Source: Omphiscola glabra (lineage: Eukaryota; Mollusca; Gastropoda; Lymnaeidae). From it: a stretch of 64,000 bases of DNA. A model generated the notes under the pieces. It was not told the origin of the DNA. It did no database searches and saw nothing but the letters and a program-made list of their open reading frames with translations. The stretch is taken from the NCBI GenBank assembly GCA_964017045.1, contig OZ024796.1, positions 24,739,010 to 24,803,009 of the forward strand, given 5' to 3'. The first letter of the stretch is position 1; every line of letters begins with the position of its first letter. Positions 1 through 12,538 of the stretch are shown here, one piece after another. The translations under genes were made by a program, and so were the position numbers.

Positions 1-166
1 GCAGGGGAAGTAGCTGGGGAAGTAGCTGGGGAAGAAGCTGTGGAAGTAGCTGGGGAAGTAGCCGGGGAAGTAGCTGGGGAAGTAGCTGGGGAAGTAGCTG
101 GGGAATTAGCTGGGGAAGTAGCTGGGGAAGTAGCTGGGGAAGTAGCTGGGGAAGTAGCTGGGGAAG
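1..166. repeat. 12-bp minisatellite (GTAGCTGGGGAA)
   Basis: About 14 tandem copies, starting before the window. The period is a multiple of three, which explains an open frame reading VAGE repeats. I see no other sign of a gene. Confidence 0.9.
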
Positions 167-1137
167 GCGGAGGGTGTGAGTGTTTCTCTTTTTCTCCCCC
201 AGCGACAAGTTCGCATCACGGCGGACCTTCTTTGCTTCGTGGACCTCAGAGGTCAAGGGAGCAGAAATGATGAGTAAAAAATAGTGTGGGAAATATCAAT
301 GTTTCTTTATTTTATTTTTTTCTGAGCTTTCAAGGATAGAACTATATAGATATATTTTAATAAATCCAGTTACGTTCCCACGTGGGGGACCCCCCCCCCC
401 CCCCCGCCCCTAGGGCTACTGGTAAGACGGCTTCATATAACCTGGTCCATGACAGGCAGAAAATTACGCACTTAATATGTTACCCGGGCGGCTGGACAGT
501 GATGACTACATTTTGACACGACCAGAGAAAAAGAAATTGATTCCGCTGCATAAATACACGACTGATGGTCCCGCCGAGTTGGACGTGCGGGATGAGACCG
601 ATTTCATTTTTTTTTTTTTTTGTTCCTTTTATTCTGGAGGGGAGTCGAAACTTGGACTACGTAACTCCACTGAAGATTTGCTGGCGTCATTTTTCTTTAG
701 TTTATCCACAATCGCCACGTCACAGTCCGCGTTACGTGTGCTCTTAAACGTTGGGGAGTGGCGGGAGCGAGGGGAGATGCAACCGCATCCTTAGACCCAA
801 GTGTATGGAGTAGGGGGGAGCCGACCTCACTATGCGCCCGTTAGTGTTCCTTCCCACACAACTGGTTTTATGGGGGCGGCCGGAGACCTCATTACCATAA
901 GGCAGGACTATACGAGTCATAACCGGGTCTAAAGGTCTCGTGTTTTTATGGTGCTTATGGGTCGAGAAAGGGGTGTTGGGGAAGGGGTGTGGGCTGGGCC
1001 ACCGAATGGTCGGATGGGTTATCTCTAGGCGAGAGCTTTTTTTTTTTGTGTGGCGGCAATGCTTGACACTGGTTTCTGTGTTTTTGTTCCGTCGGCAATA
1101 AAATCTGGAAACATCTTATGTCAGATTTGGCTGAATA
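167..1137. other. Intergenic sequence, no gene seen
   Basis: Contains a 16-base C run at 390-405 and several T runs. Short frames at 477-794 match no family I know and span homopolymers. Confidence 0.5.
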
Positions 1138-1366
1138 AATAGGTTACCGGAAATTGGTTTGAAAGGAATTTCGTCGACGGAAAATTGATCGACCGAAATT
1201 CGATGGAATCTTTTTTTCAGTTCACTCGTTAAAATATTCGTCAAATGTCTTTTTGAAGGCACTATACTATAAAGTAAAACAAAATATATAGTATAGTGCC
1301 TTTAAAAAAAAAAAGAAATTTGACGAATATTTTAACGAGTGAACTGAAAAAAAGATTCCATCAAAT
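1138..1366. repeat. Fold-back (hairpin) repeat, copy 1
   Basis: The arms 1202-1262 and 1292-1362 are inverted copies (gatggaatc...ctcgttaaaatattcgtc against its complement) around a short AT spacer. The leading 60 bp (gttaccggaaatt, ggaaaattgatcga) recurs at 20838, so this is a dispersed family. Confidence 0.8.
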
Positions 1367-1540
1367 TTTGCATTCCCTTTGTCCACTATTGTCCTTTACA
1401 AACCATTAAGAGAGTCACCTCCAGTGGATATCAAATTACAGCACCTGTGTAAAAAAAACACTTCACTAGAACAGTGGTTCTTATCCAGTGGTAAAAGTAC
1501 CTCCCCAGCACTGAGGTGTGGTAGACCAGAAAAGTGCATT

Positions 1541-2107
1541 CAGTGGCGTAGCTAAAGGGGTGCAGACCGCACGGGGGTGAAACCATCTCAGGGGGTGACA
1601 TCAAATTGAAAAATTGCGTATTTCCAGAGTACACACTGCTCGGTCTAATCGAAATCCACAAAAGGATTACAGATGACGCGTACATTTTCCACCCATGTAA
1701 CCAATAAAAATGCGTTTTTAATTAAAAGTTCAAAGTTGATGCGTCAGCAATTAGGTTACCTTATTATTAAGTCAGAAACACGTCGTTTTGACCATGTTTC
1801 AACGCCGAATGGAGTGTTCATTAACTTTTGTAAGTGACATTAATCTATACCGGTATTCATCTTAATTCTGATAAATAAAACTATCCTTTGATAACAATGA
1901 GTGATTCTAAGTACATGTCACAGTTCTTAAATACAATTACCTCAAGGCCTTCAATTACTTTTTTTTTTGTTCTTGTATTTGTTATACTGTGGACTAAGTT
2001 TAACAAGAAGAATTACATCGTGGAAATGGTGTGTGTGTGTGTGGAGGGGGTGGGGTGACACTATGAGCTTACCGGACCGTGTGACACCAACCCTAGCTAC
2101 GCCACTG
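1541..2107. mobile_element. hAT-like non-autonomous element, CAGTGGCGTAGCTA ends
   Basis: The ends CAGTGGCGTAGCTA and its complement TAGCTACGCCACTG are inverted and 14 bp long. No transposase is seen inside. Flanking 8-mers (agtgcatt and attgtaat) match at only 5 of 8 positions, so the target duplication is unproven. Confidence 0.6.
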
Positions 2108-2857
2108 ATTGTAATTGCTGCAATTGTTAACTGTTGCTGCTTTATTTTTAATTAGTTTGTGTGCATTTTGATTACAGCAGTAAATGTTTTTCTTGAGAAT
2201 TTTGTCGGCGCATTGCTTTTAATGGTAATTTTTTCCATTGTCTATAAAGTTAATTAAAGAAATAAAACTAAGATAACTAAATTGTTTAATTATTGTTAAT
2301 TTTATTACAATATAACTTATACGTTGGGGTGTGTGTTTAAAACGGAGTGGGCCTGTATCCCTGTAAAAAATGTTAAGAATCCCTGCCCTAGAGCATTTAC
2401 TGAGATACCACCACCTCTCTCCCCCACCCTGTCACGGTCAACCATTTGTTATCCTTCTACCCCACTTCCTGTGGTTGCCGTGGAATGCGAATTCTATGAC
2501 TCAAGTGTCCGTCTTTAGCCATAAATTCTCACAGATGTCATTGCAACTACACCCAGAGTTTCCTCCTATTTGGCGTCTTGTAATATGATCTGAGTCTGCT
2601 TGGACCTCGCATACCTGCACTGATTCTCTCAGTGATAGCAGTTTAAAAATAAAATGATGGTTGTTGTATAAATGAATATGTTAAAAATGTATGTAATTTA
2701 GCGTTATTAAGTGCATTTATTTACTACAATATTCTACTTTTCATGTGACGTCACATTGCTTGAGGGTCCCCCCCTCCCCCTCGTCATACATCGTCACAAA
2801 AATCGGACCCCCCCTCCCCCCCTAGACGCGTGACGTCATTTATGGATGGCCCCTTAG
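2108..2857. other. Intergenic sequence, no gene seen
   Basis: AT-rich at first, then pyrimidine-rich patches near 2767-2825 between two TGACGTCA-type palindromes (around 2747 and 2830). Nothing coding is recognisable. Confidence 0.45.
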
Positions 2858-3796
2858 AACAGATCTGACCAGGATCAGCTACAAGAGGATCTCAATCGGT
2901 TAGCTGAGTGGGAGGCGAGCTGGGACATGGAATTTCATCCAGCCCCAGCCAAGTGCCAGACACTGTCAGTATCTAGAAGTTGTACTCCTCTACGCTACCA
3001 CTATGAATTGCATGGTCATTTGCTTGAGTCAGTTTCCTCCGTAAGGTACCTGGGTGTTACCATTCAGAGAGAGGTCCGGTGTGACGAGCATATTAACAAT
3101 GTGTGCAACCAGGCAAGCAAGACCCTGGGGTTCTTAAGGCGTAATCTAAAGATCAGCAACTCCGGTTTGAAAGAAAGAGCCTATAAAGCCTTTGTCCGGC
3201 CGCTTTTAGATTATGCATCTTCGGTCTGGGACCCATTCACTCAGAGGAGCATCGACAGGTTGGAGGCAGTACAGCGACGGGCAGCACGCTTTGTCCTAAA
3301 CCGCTACGGGAATACCTCTAGTGTTGGCAGCATGCTGGAAAAACTGGGCTGATCACTATTGAAGGAACGACGACGACAGTCCAGGCTCTCCATGATTTAC
3401 AAGATAAATAATGGGGCTAGTCCACTGCTCTGGCATTAAACAGAAACTCGTCCCTCTCCCTCATAGACAGCGACGAGGCCGAAATGACAGGCAGTTCCGG
3501 CTCATACCAGCGAGAAGCCAGTATAGGAACTGCTCATTCCTACCAAAGACAATCAGGGACTGGAACAAGCTTCCAAAAGGAACAGTTGAGGCGATAACAC
3601 TTGACTCATTTGCGTCTATTGCCTCAGGCCTTCCAATCCCTAGTGCATGATACCCTCACACAGTTACTCTTGTAACCAGTGAAATATCCTCATCAACACC
3701 AGGCACAGAGACATTGCAAATCCCATCTACATTCATAGGAGCCATAATGATCAATAAATTGATCGTGGGGCCTTAATATATAGAAGAAGAAGAAGA
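2858..3796 (+). mobile_element. 5'-truncated LINE, reverse transcriptase C-terminal part
   Basis: The translation from about 2860 holds FHPAPAKCQ, VRYLGVTIQ, FVRPLLDYASSVWDPF and LEAVQRRAARFV, the usual thumb and C-terminal motifs of CR1/L2/Jockey-type LINE reverse transcriptases. A TGA at 3350-3352 replaces an expected tryptophan, and a frameshift moves the end (FLPKTIRDWNKLP) to the frame at 3411-3650. The copy ends in a (GAA)n tail at 3783-3797. It is dead; the exact clade is not certain. Confidence 0.85.
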
Positions 3797-4113
3797 AAAT
3801 ACTTTTTTTTTTATCTTTTATTTGTTACGCCTTTTAAAATATACGGGAACTGTTGAAATCAGCGTGTTGCCAAGACTTAATTGAAAAGTCTGGCACCCCA
3901 CGGAAATTGTGTTTTTAAGCCTCACAAACCTTACAAAAGTTTCCATGCATCTCAACCAGGTTGCTTGTGCCCTGGGCAACCTTGACGTTAAAGTATAATC
4001 TTACAAATTTGTGCAAGGAAAAAACTGGGAATATGTAATGAGTTTATTACCTACAGGTTTGTTTTAAACACAAATGAACAATAAACTTGTTTTCTTAACT
4101 TGTGTTTAGAAAG

Positions 4114-5308
4114 TATGAACAATTAGCCTACCGTCGGCAGTATGAACAATTAGCCTACCGTGGGCTGTATGAACAATTAGCCTACCGTGGGCAGTATGAA
4201 CAATTAGCCTACCGTGGGCAGTATGAACAATTAGCCTACCGTGGGCAGTATGAACAATTAGCCTACCGTGGGCAGTATGAACAATTAGCCTACCGTGGGC
4301 AGTATGAACAATTAGCCTACCGTGGGCAGTATGAACAATTAGCCTACCGTGGTCAGTATGAACAATTAGCCTACCGTGGGCAGTATGAACAATTAGCCTA
4401 CCGTGGGCAGTATGAACAATTAGCCTACCGTGGGCAGTATGAACAATTAGCCTACCGTGGGCAGTATGAACAATTAGCCTACCGTGGGCAGTATGAACAA
4501 TTAGCCTACCGTGGGCAGTATGAACAATTAGCCTACCGTGGGCAGTATGAACAATTAGCCTACCGTGGGCAGTATGAACAATTAGCCTACCGTGGTCAGT
4601 ATGAACAATTAGCCTACCGTGGGCAGTATGAACAATTAGCCTACCGTGGGCAGTATGAACAATTAGCCTACCGTGGTCAGTATGAACAATTAGCCTACCG
4701 TGGGCAGTATGAACAATTAGCCTACGGTGGGCAGTATGAACAATTAGCCTACCGTGGGCAGTATGAACAATTAGCCTACCGTGGTCAGTATGAACAATTA
4801 GCCTACCGTGGGCAGTATGAACAATTAGCCTACGGTGGGCAGTATGAACAATTAGCCTACCGTGGTCAGTATGAACAATTAGCCTACGGTAGGCAGTATG
4901 AACAATTAGCCTACTGTGGGAAGTATGAACAATTAGCCTACCGTGGGCAGTATGAACAATTAGCCTACCGTGGGCAGTATGAACAATTAGCCTACCGTGG
5001 GCAGTATGAACAATTAGCCTACCGTGGGCAGTATGAACAATTAGCCTACTGTGGGAAGTATGAACAATTAGCCTACCGTGGGAAGTATGAACAATTAGCC
5101 TACCGTGGGCAGTATGAACAATTAGCCTACCGTGGGCAGTATGAACAATTAGCCTACCGTGGGCAGTATGAACAATTAGCCTACCGTGGGCAGTATGAAC
5201 AATTAGCCTACCGTGGGCAGTATGAACAATTAGCCTACCGTCGGAAGTATGAACAATTAGCCTAACGTGGGCAGTATGAACAATTAGCCTAAAGTGGGAA
5301 GTATGAAC
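4114..5308. repeat. 27-bp minisatellite, 44 units without indels
   Basis: Unit begins tatgaacaattagcctac. From 4114 to 5302 there are exactly 44 periods, with substitutions only (cgtgggcag, cgtggtcag, ctgtgggaag variants). Because 27 is nine codons, a frame stays open for 387 codons on + (YEQLAYRGQ repeats) and 402 codons on -. I see no flanking exon signals and treat both frames as by-products. Confidence 0.95.
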
Positions 5309-5324
5309 ATGCATGCGGCTCTTT

Positions 5325-5483
5325 AACGACCTGAGTGCGGCTCGGCCAGTCGATCAAAAATCGGTTTTGACTCCGAAAAACATGGATCTTGACAGTTTCT
5401 TGAAAGAACTTTGGCTCTCAAAAAATTTGAACCTCCTGCTGCCGATTTTTGGCTCTTTTGACTTATGAGTTTGCCGACCACTG
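5325..5483. mobile_element. hAT MITE fragment (CAGTGGTCGGC family), copy 1
   Basis: Shares aatcggttttgactc, gaaaaacat and ttttggctcttttgac with the element at 47234-47408. The right end gccgaccactg is kept; the left end is lost beside the 27-bp array. Confidence 0.65.
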
Positions 5484-5894
5484 ACATAACATCATAAATT
5501 AATGACTTTACTGTACTAAGCACCTTAATTATTATTTTTTTCCAGCACCCTTTGAAACCTCTTAATAAGTGTCGACCTTTAAATTTTTAATCTAATTTTA
5601 AAAAATCATGCCGGCACAATGCAGTTACTCTATCGTGAATATCAAGATATATAGTTAAACTCAGGCAAGAAGAAAAGAATGTGAATAAAAGAGCATTGTC
5701 AGTAAATAACAAAGGGTTTAATGAAATGAACAAAGGGAAGCAATGCGCAAGACAGACTCTTGGTAAGTTTTTCCATGAATTAGCACCCTTGTCTTTGCAG
5801 ACCCGGTATCTGGCCTGTGGAGTTTGAAGCTTGCTGAACTATAACAGTTTAGCTGTTTTTGTAATGAAACCACGTTTCCTTCTGCCTAGACACA
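5484..5894. other. Intergenic sequence, no gene seen
   Basis: AT-rich sequence between two hAT elements; I see nothing recognisable. Confidence 0.4.
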
Positions 5895-5902
5895 AGTACA
5901 AT

Positions 5903-7203
5903 CAGGGCCGGATTAACCTCTAGGCAAACAAGGCACGTGCCTTGGGCACCAAGCGTTTGGGGGCACCACAAGTTCTCAAGAATTATTTTTTTTGAACAAA
6001 TTTAAGTCCAGAAACAACTGAAAATTGAACAAGTGCTATGAAAATGAAGAAATACATTATAATAAAAATTCAAATTCAAGTTTGGTACAATCTTGAATGC
6101 TTAAAAATTAAGCCCATAAAAATTTTAAAAAACTCCTGGTAAATGGTAATGAGCAAAATGCGGACTCACTCGGCTTGTAAATAAATAAAAAAATTTGGGA
6201 AGTTTTATAAAAAATTTTTAACCATTTTTATATTTTCAATAAATAATATTAAAATAATAACATTAATTAATTAAATCGACCGGGAACCCCTTAGTAATAG
6301 ACACAAAATGAGCATATGAACTTGAAAACGTGTGCTGATTTGTATTCTTTACCAGCAGATCACTTGCATAAATCTAGGAATGAATTTGAAAGATTTGAAG
6401 AAGCTGCAAAAATAATACCACACGGTGTAGAATGATGTAGCAGTTCGATGTTCTTGTTTGGTCGATGTATCACTATCACAAACATCTCAGTGCTGTGAAG
6501 AACTAATAAATGCTTATCCTAAAGATCTGAACAATAATTTATGTACTGAACTACAACAATTTCATTCATATATTCGTCACAAGTTTCCTGCATCAAAATC
6601 GGAAAACAACACGTTCAATCATGGAGAATTATACAAAGTAATAGTTAGAGACAACATCGGGTGTACCTTTCCAAATGTTGAAATCGCCTTGCGCATATTT
6701 TTAAAATTAATGGTTACTAACTGTTCAACTGAGCGCTCTTTTTCTCAGCTGAAACGTACAAAAAATCCAAATAGATCAACAATGAAACAAGAAAGGCTCG
6801 ATTCCTTATCTCTGCTAATGATCGAGGCAGATGTGTTGCGCAAAATTAACTTTGACGATATACTCAAAAACTTCGCTAGATGTAAATCTAGGGGGAAAAA
6901 ATCTTTAAAATGTAAATGACAAAATCTTTTTGATTTTTTCATCTAATAAAAAAATAAAGTATTTTTGTCTATTATTATTTCAAAATGTTTTAACTATTAA
7001 TTTTAATACAGAAATACTTTATTGTAGGTTTTATATGAGTGATAGCAATACAAACTACAAACATATTTGTTAACAACTGTTTTCTTTGAATAATATTGAA
7101 CATACCAGCGGTCACGGTCAGTGAAAGATCAGGGGCCCTGGGCAGAAGGGGGCACCCATGTGGGCTTGTGCCTTGGGCACTAAAATGGCTTAATCCGGCC
7201 CTG
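5903..7203. mobile_element. hAT transposon, degenerate, with perfect 8-bp target duplication
   Basis: Terminal inverted repeats CAGGGCCGGATTAA at 5903 and its complement ending 7203. Direct repeats AGTACAAT flank it at 5895-5902 and 7204-7211, the 8-bp size diagnostic of hAT. It holds the transposase C-terminus at 6458-6919. At 1.3 kb it is much shorter than an autonomous hAT, so most of the transposase is deleted. Confidence 0.92.
6458..6919 (+). pseudogene. hAT transposase C-terminal (dimerisation) fragment
   Basis: The frame carries FPNVEIALRIFLKLMVTNCS, then TERSFSQLKRTKN and QERLDSLSLLMIEADVLRKI. These are the hAT C-terminal dimerisation motifs found in ZMYM-like transposases. The RNase H-like catalytic core and BED zinc finger are absent, so it cannot be an active transposase. 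The methionine at 6458 is just the first in the frame and not a proven start. Confidence 0.85.
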
Positions 7204-7348
7204 AGTACAATGGAGATAAAATAGCTTAAATCGGCATTCTATAAATACATTTGAATGCAGCTTCAATAAAACAAAGAGTATACACTAACACCCTACTGTG
7301 AACGTGGAGACAGAAATACACCTGAAATAACTATGATTTCACATTACC

Positions 7349-7531
7349 CAGGGGCGTCATTTCAGTTTTTTTTTCATGGGGAGTGGGGGCAAAATCAAAA
7401 CTTGGTCGGCTTGTTAAGGTGTTTATTACAGGGAGGCCACATTACATATCAATTTAAATAAAACTTGCAAATTCAGGGAAAGGGGGGGGGGGGCAAAAGC
7501 CCCACCCTACACTATCCAAATGATGTCCCTG
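7349..7531. mobile_element. hAT-type MITE, CAGGGGCGTCATTT ends
   Basis: 183 bp with ends CAGGGGCGTCATTT and AAATGATGTCCCTG. Flanks ACATTACC (7341-7348) and ACACTACC (7532-7539) match at 7 of 8 positions. It includes a G-run near 7484. Confidence 0.8.
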
Positions 7532-7808
7532 ACACTACCCTATTGTCACAGAACGGTTGTTATGGAGGGGGGGCTCCGGTCCTGACTCATCACAAACTGT
7601 ATTGATTTAGTACAGTACCGCTCCTCTCTGTGATTTATATTGTGATCATCTAGGCGTTGGGACAGACAAAGCACAACTCAACAGCTCAAACTCCAATGAA
7701 TGACCAAGAGTAACAGTTATGAATAAGGGAATGTTTTGATAAATGTAATATATTCCAATAATGTTTCTTTTCCAACTGCTAACACTTCGCTACTGGCCTA
7801 CCCTAAAT

Positions 7809-8645
7809 TAGTGCCGTCTTAAGGCATGGGCCCAGTGGGCACTGGCCCAGGGCCCCGCGCTTGTAAGGGGGGGGGCACGTTTCTAGGAGACTCACTCTTA
7901 TAGAGGCATCATTTCTTTACATATTTTTTTAATGAAAATTGAAAGATTTTGAAAATTTTAAATTCCCAATTTCCCCAATTGTAACCCACGATATATATAA
8001 GAACATTCCAAAATTAATATTATAAATGCGAATCAAAGTTGGACGGTGTTAAAACATTTAAAGGGGAATAACTCTCGTCAACATGTTTTTACCTTGCCCT
8101 AATATGAATCGAAAAAAAAAATTTGGTAAGAATCAGCTTCGCATTACAAGGGGACAAAAACGTTTGAACTGGCTTTCAGTTATGTGCATGGAAAATGATA
8201 TCCCGAAGACCATTAACTTTAAACTAATAATAAAACAGTTGTTTGCAGAAAAATTACGCAAATGATAATGTTGATTTATATTAAAAAAATATTTTATCTA
8301 TGTGTCAATAATGATAATGTATCATCCTCTGTGATTATTTATAGTTTATTTCTGATAATGTTATAAAACTATTATTGATTTTTAATGATTTTTTTTTTTT
8401 GCATGAATAAATTGAATCCATGGAAGTTTAACTTGATTGAATGTTTGTTTTTATTTTTTATTATTCCTCTTGGTGAGTTGATGAGGATCTGGTACTGTTT
8501 GCCCCCCCCCCCAACCAGTGTTTAAGCATAGGGCGAGTGCCCCCATTCGCTTTCTTCTCACGGCCCAGGTATGTTGTGTTGCTTGGGGGGGGGGGGGCAG
8601 TGCATTGCTGTTTCCAGGGTCTCCTATGTTCTTAAGACGGCCCTG
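7809..8645. mobile_element. hAT transposon remnant, CCGTCTTAAG ends
   Basis: Ends TAGTGCCGTCTTAAG and CTTAAGACGGCCCTG are inverted, with two changes in the left end. Flanks CCCTAAAT (7801-7808) and CCCTAAAG (8646-8653) match at 7 of 8. Inside, 8083-8265 encodes QKRLNWLSVMCMENDI, a degenerate hAT C-terminal helix. Confidence 0.85.
8083..8265 (+). pseudogene. hAT transposase C-terminal remnant, second family
   Basis: A 60-codon frame with QKRLNWLSVMCMENDIPKTI resembling the QERLxxLxLLxIExDL helix of hAT C-termini. It sits inside the element at 7809-8645. Everything upstream of this helix is lost. Confidence 0.6.
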
Positions 8646-8653
8646 CCCTAAAG

Positions 8654-11019
8654 TCTGTCTTTGATTACAGTCATTAGCACTAAATCTGTCACTTAAGAAT
8701 CACCATCCATTAGTCTCCAACGCTTAAAAACGCCAAAACATACTCTCCTCTCCCCGGAAGTTGCCTGTGTGCTCACTCATCATTTAATAAACGTGCTGCC
8801 ATAGATGGAGAAGTAACGAAAAAAAAAAAAACAATATTGCTCACTAACAACATTATCAAAAGAGCACAATAAAATCATAACCATTCCAGTCCACCCTATA
8901 AATCACCCGAAGAAGCAATGGGGCGCCGTTGTTATACCACGCCCCAATCATTTGTGACACATATATCTCCACATTTCAAACCCACACGCCTCTTTCAAAT
9001 AAAATAATTATAAGTCCGGCCGATATATGCTATTTCTTTTTGAAAATTTATAAGGAGCTAAATGTAAAGAAACGTGAGTCGCCGTGGTTAGCAAAATATA
9101 ATTTAAAAATATTCAGGTGCATAGAAGATCCCATCAACCTGTTCCTATAAGTCTAACCCTGGCCACCACCAGTGTTGCTTTCAGAGAATTTTATCCCGTG
9201 GTTGGGGGGGGGGCATTTTAGGTTTTCTGGGGGGGCAGTGCATTTATGAACTCCTAAAGTTGGCCTAATGACGTCCAGTTCCAGCTCTGACTCTGGCGCC
9301 CGCACAATACATATACTTAATTTATTTTAGTTGTCGCGCATTTGGGGCTGTGCTTTTAGTGCCGGATTAGTTTTGCCCTGTCAAATATACGACGATAAAT
9401 GTGGTCATGGTCGATTTCCACTGACGAACCAAATATGATATAGTTTGTCCTTGATTCTATATAGAAAAGTATAGTCAAGGTATATCTAGAAAACTAAAGG
9501 GAAATAGCACTTTCGTCAGTTTAAAGAAAATCCTATTTAGTGCCTACTCATTGTCAGGGTTGTTGTTTTGTTTTGTTTTATTTTTTTTTAATTTTCTTTT
9601 TTTGCTGGTTTTTGTATAAAGACTGAAATATCACATTGGGGAATGGCATCCGCAAGCTCTTAATTCCCCCCCCCCCCAGTACACCTCCACACGGACCAGA
9701 CACCAGGTTTCTTCGCAGACAGACCGCGCGGCGGCACGTCGGGAACCTCCACCCTGGCCTGAGGGACGTCCGGTTGACCGAGAACTCTGCGTTTAAAGCG
9801 TTCGCAGTCCACTCTCCCTTGGGTCTGTACAGATACAGAGGAGCCGAACTGTCACTTTAGTCGGGAAAAAAGATGGGGGTGGGGGGGGTAGGGGGAGATA
9901 ATGCAATGGGATAAATTCGAAATCTCGGTTTGGATTTTGGCACAATCCTGAATTCAATTGTGCATCATTCTACAGTGACTCGTAAATAATACAGAAGAGA
10001 TGTTTGAAAATGTAGATTTCTTGTAGCCTAGTTGTGTTTATTATAGTGTTACATGAATCCTTTATTTTTAATTGTTACATAATGACAATCATTTGTTATA
10101 AAGTATAATTTCAGCTTTTTGTTTTACATTTATAGTGGAAATAATGCAGTCCAAAAAAAAAAAGTGCTGAAAAGCCGCGCCACGCGCAGCGCCACAAAAA
10201 AATGAAAAGTACTAACATAATTTATATAAATTGAAATAAAATGAAACAAAACTTCAATAATGAGGCTACCTTTTTTTTCATTTAAAGAGAGGGTCTTAGA
10301 TCGTATATATATATATGGTATGGTCATTTTTTAAAGAACTATAGGCCTATATGAATGGCAAAATTATTTTATATTAAAAACATAAATAACAAATCAATGA
10401 ACATCAATGCGGCTGCATTTGTAAAACCCATCGATCTAATTTTAACTTATACTTATTTATCAATTCTCTAGATTACAATAAAAAATATGATTGATTTATT
10501 CTTTTATTATTATTATTTTTTTCATTTAAAATAATTTAAGGGAATTGATTTAAAAATTGAACAACTAGTTCACAAAAAGGGATTTTTCAACTTCCTATCT
10601 GACACCGATCTAGAAATGTTAAATTGTATTTAATTATTTCTTTCATGTTGAAAGGGAACCAACTTGTATCATCCTGAAATTAAATGGATTTTAAAAAATC
10701 AGTTTAGCTTATATAGAGGTTTTTTTGCATATACAATTTCTTTTTTTGTTTTTATATTTCTCTCCTATTTTATCCAGCAAACTATAACGCAAATGTAGCA
10801 TATGTCGAGAGTATATTATGTAACATTCGATTTTAAAGTAAAAGATTTTAAAAGTTACTTACTTTTTTCAATTTTAACTATAGCACAACGCTCGTGGAAT
10901 CCATTACATTCAAAATGGTACCCGGTATCATACACTTATATATGATGGCAACATGCTTCCTTAACGGTTTCTAGTTAGAAATATAAATTTAAAATAGATT
11001 TTCAATGTTTCATACTTAG
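8654..11019. other. Intergenic sequence, no gene seen
   Basis: AT-rich with short G and C runs (9207, 9667). A frame at 9636-9860 (74 codons) is GC-richer but matches no family I know and starts inside a homopolymer-bearing stretch. Confidence 0.45.
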
Positions 11020-11110
11020 ATATAAGATTCTTTATTGATCCAAATAAATGATAATGTGTTTTGAGTGCATGTGCATTGGGCAAATTTCTTGTCGCATGGA
11101 TAAAAACCAT
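11020..11110 (-). mobile_element. LINE 3' end fragment (ATTTGGATCAATAAAG type)
   Basis: The complement of 11028-11050 reads catttatttggatcaataaa, the same 3' terminal motif seen on the + strand at 58118. Only the tail is recognisable. Confidence 0.4.
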
Positions 11111-11497
11111 TTTTTAGAAGAAATTACTTGAACATATTTCCAATTTATAAGCCTTTTATATCGCTTTTTTTAAGGAGTTTCAAACATGGAGAATTCGAAT
11201 ATTGAGAATCGAATACCTCAACTATAGATTTGCCTTAAACATTCGGATCATCCCATATCGACCGCCACGATATTTGACAGGTTGCACTATTATGCTCATT
11301 TGAATCTTTCAATTCTATTTTTAAAATGTTTGAAATGAAAATTTCGTTTTATTTAATGAACATACTTTACGTTTGACGTTTTTAAGTTTTAAATAAATAA
11401 TTTTTAATTAATATTTTTTTCGGAACCCCCCCCCCCCCCCCCCCCCGCCCACGTAGATGCCAGAAATAAACACTGCCTACCGGTTAACAGGTTAGAG

Positions 11498-11876
11498 CAA
11501 GGGGTCGTGAACCGGTTTGTCTAAGAGAGCCATGGACACCACACATTTTGAAAGTAATTCTGTGAGAGCCATACATTATGTTTAAAACTAAAAATTCAAG
11601 TGAATGTGTTATTTCCTTTTAATTACAATGAATGCAGGGTTGCTATTTTTTCTGTCTTTTAGGTCAGCGGAGTTGATCTCCTTTACCACTTCTGGTGCTG
11701 AGCTGCAGTAGACTTTAGCTCATTTGTAGAATGAAATATTGATATGCAATTAATATGTAGATCAGAGGAGTCTAAAGAATTTTTTTTATTTTTATAATCG
11801 AACATTTGTCTGCGAGGCAGATGCAGCCATCAATAGAGCCACATCTGGCTCGCGAGCCATAGGTTCCCGGCCCCTG
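11498..11876. mobile_element. hAT MITE with exact 8-bp target duplication
   Basis: 379 bp, ends CAAGGGGTCGTGAACC and GGTTCCCGGCCCCTG. GGTTAGAG repeats exactly at 11490-11497 and 11877-11884. The right part has the gagccacatctggctcgcg motif common near hAT ends. Confidence 0.9.
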
Positions 11877-12220
11877 GGTTAGAGAGTTCACAGAAATGTG
11901 GGTCGAAAGAGGAAGCTAAAGGAAAACGGGGTTGGGGGGGAGGGGCGGGCGGAGCGGGGTCCATTCCGTTGTAACCTGGAGTGTCAGTTTATTAAAATTT
12001 GCCATTTTTTAGGAAAGAAAGAAAAAATGAATGAAAGTAAGAAAAGATCGAAAAAAAAAAAAGAAAGAAAGGGAAAAGAAACGAAATATAAAAGAAAGAA
12101 AGAATTATTTCTCATTTACAGTTTGTCATTAGAGAGTTTTTGCATCGGTTGTAACTTCACTTCAATTCATCGCTTGTTTGTTGGCGCCCAACGGTCTCAG
12201 TCTTGATGGAATCTCGCGGA

Positions 12221-12291
12221 GTCATAGGTCATAGGTGGCTTCACGGAGGTCATAGGTGTCTTCACGGAGGTCATAGGTGGCCTCACGTATC
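12221..12291. repeat. Short tandem repeat, ggtcatagg unit
   Basis: Three to four copies of a unit of about 26 bp containing tcacggaggtcataggt. Confidence 0.75.
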
Positions 12292-12375
12292 TACTTTATT
12301 CAATCTGATTATTCTCAGGAAATCATCAAATCTTTAGGAACTAAAAACTTGACAACATTAACTTCATAGTATCTG

Positions 12376-12503
12376 TCTCTCTAGTTCTCTCTCTAGTTCT
12401 CTCTCTAGTTCTCTCTCCAGTTCTCTCTCCAGTTCTCTCTCTTTCTCTTTCTCTCTCTAGTTCTCGCAGTAGTTCACTCTCTCTCTTTCTCTTTCTCTTT
12501 CTT

Positions 12504-12538
<35 letters not shown>

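Noticed and set aside
40..270. Open frame of VAGE repeats as a gene
   Set aside because: It is produced by a 12-bp tandem repeat and ends in unrelated sequence.
2927..3650. Functional host gene with RT similarity
   Set aside because: Nonsense codon, frameshift and a LINE tail show a dead retrotransposon end.
4102..5314. Large repeat proteins on both strands
   Set aside because: The period is a multiple of three, so frames stay open by arithmetic; no splice, promoter or homology support.
9636..9860. Small GC-rich gene
   Set aside because: Unrecognised 74-codon frame that runs through a C homopolymer; no supporting signal.
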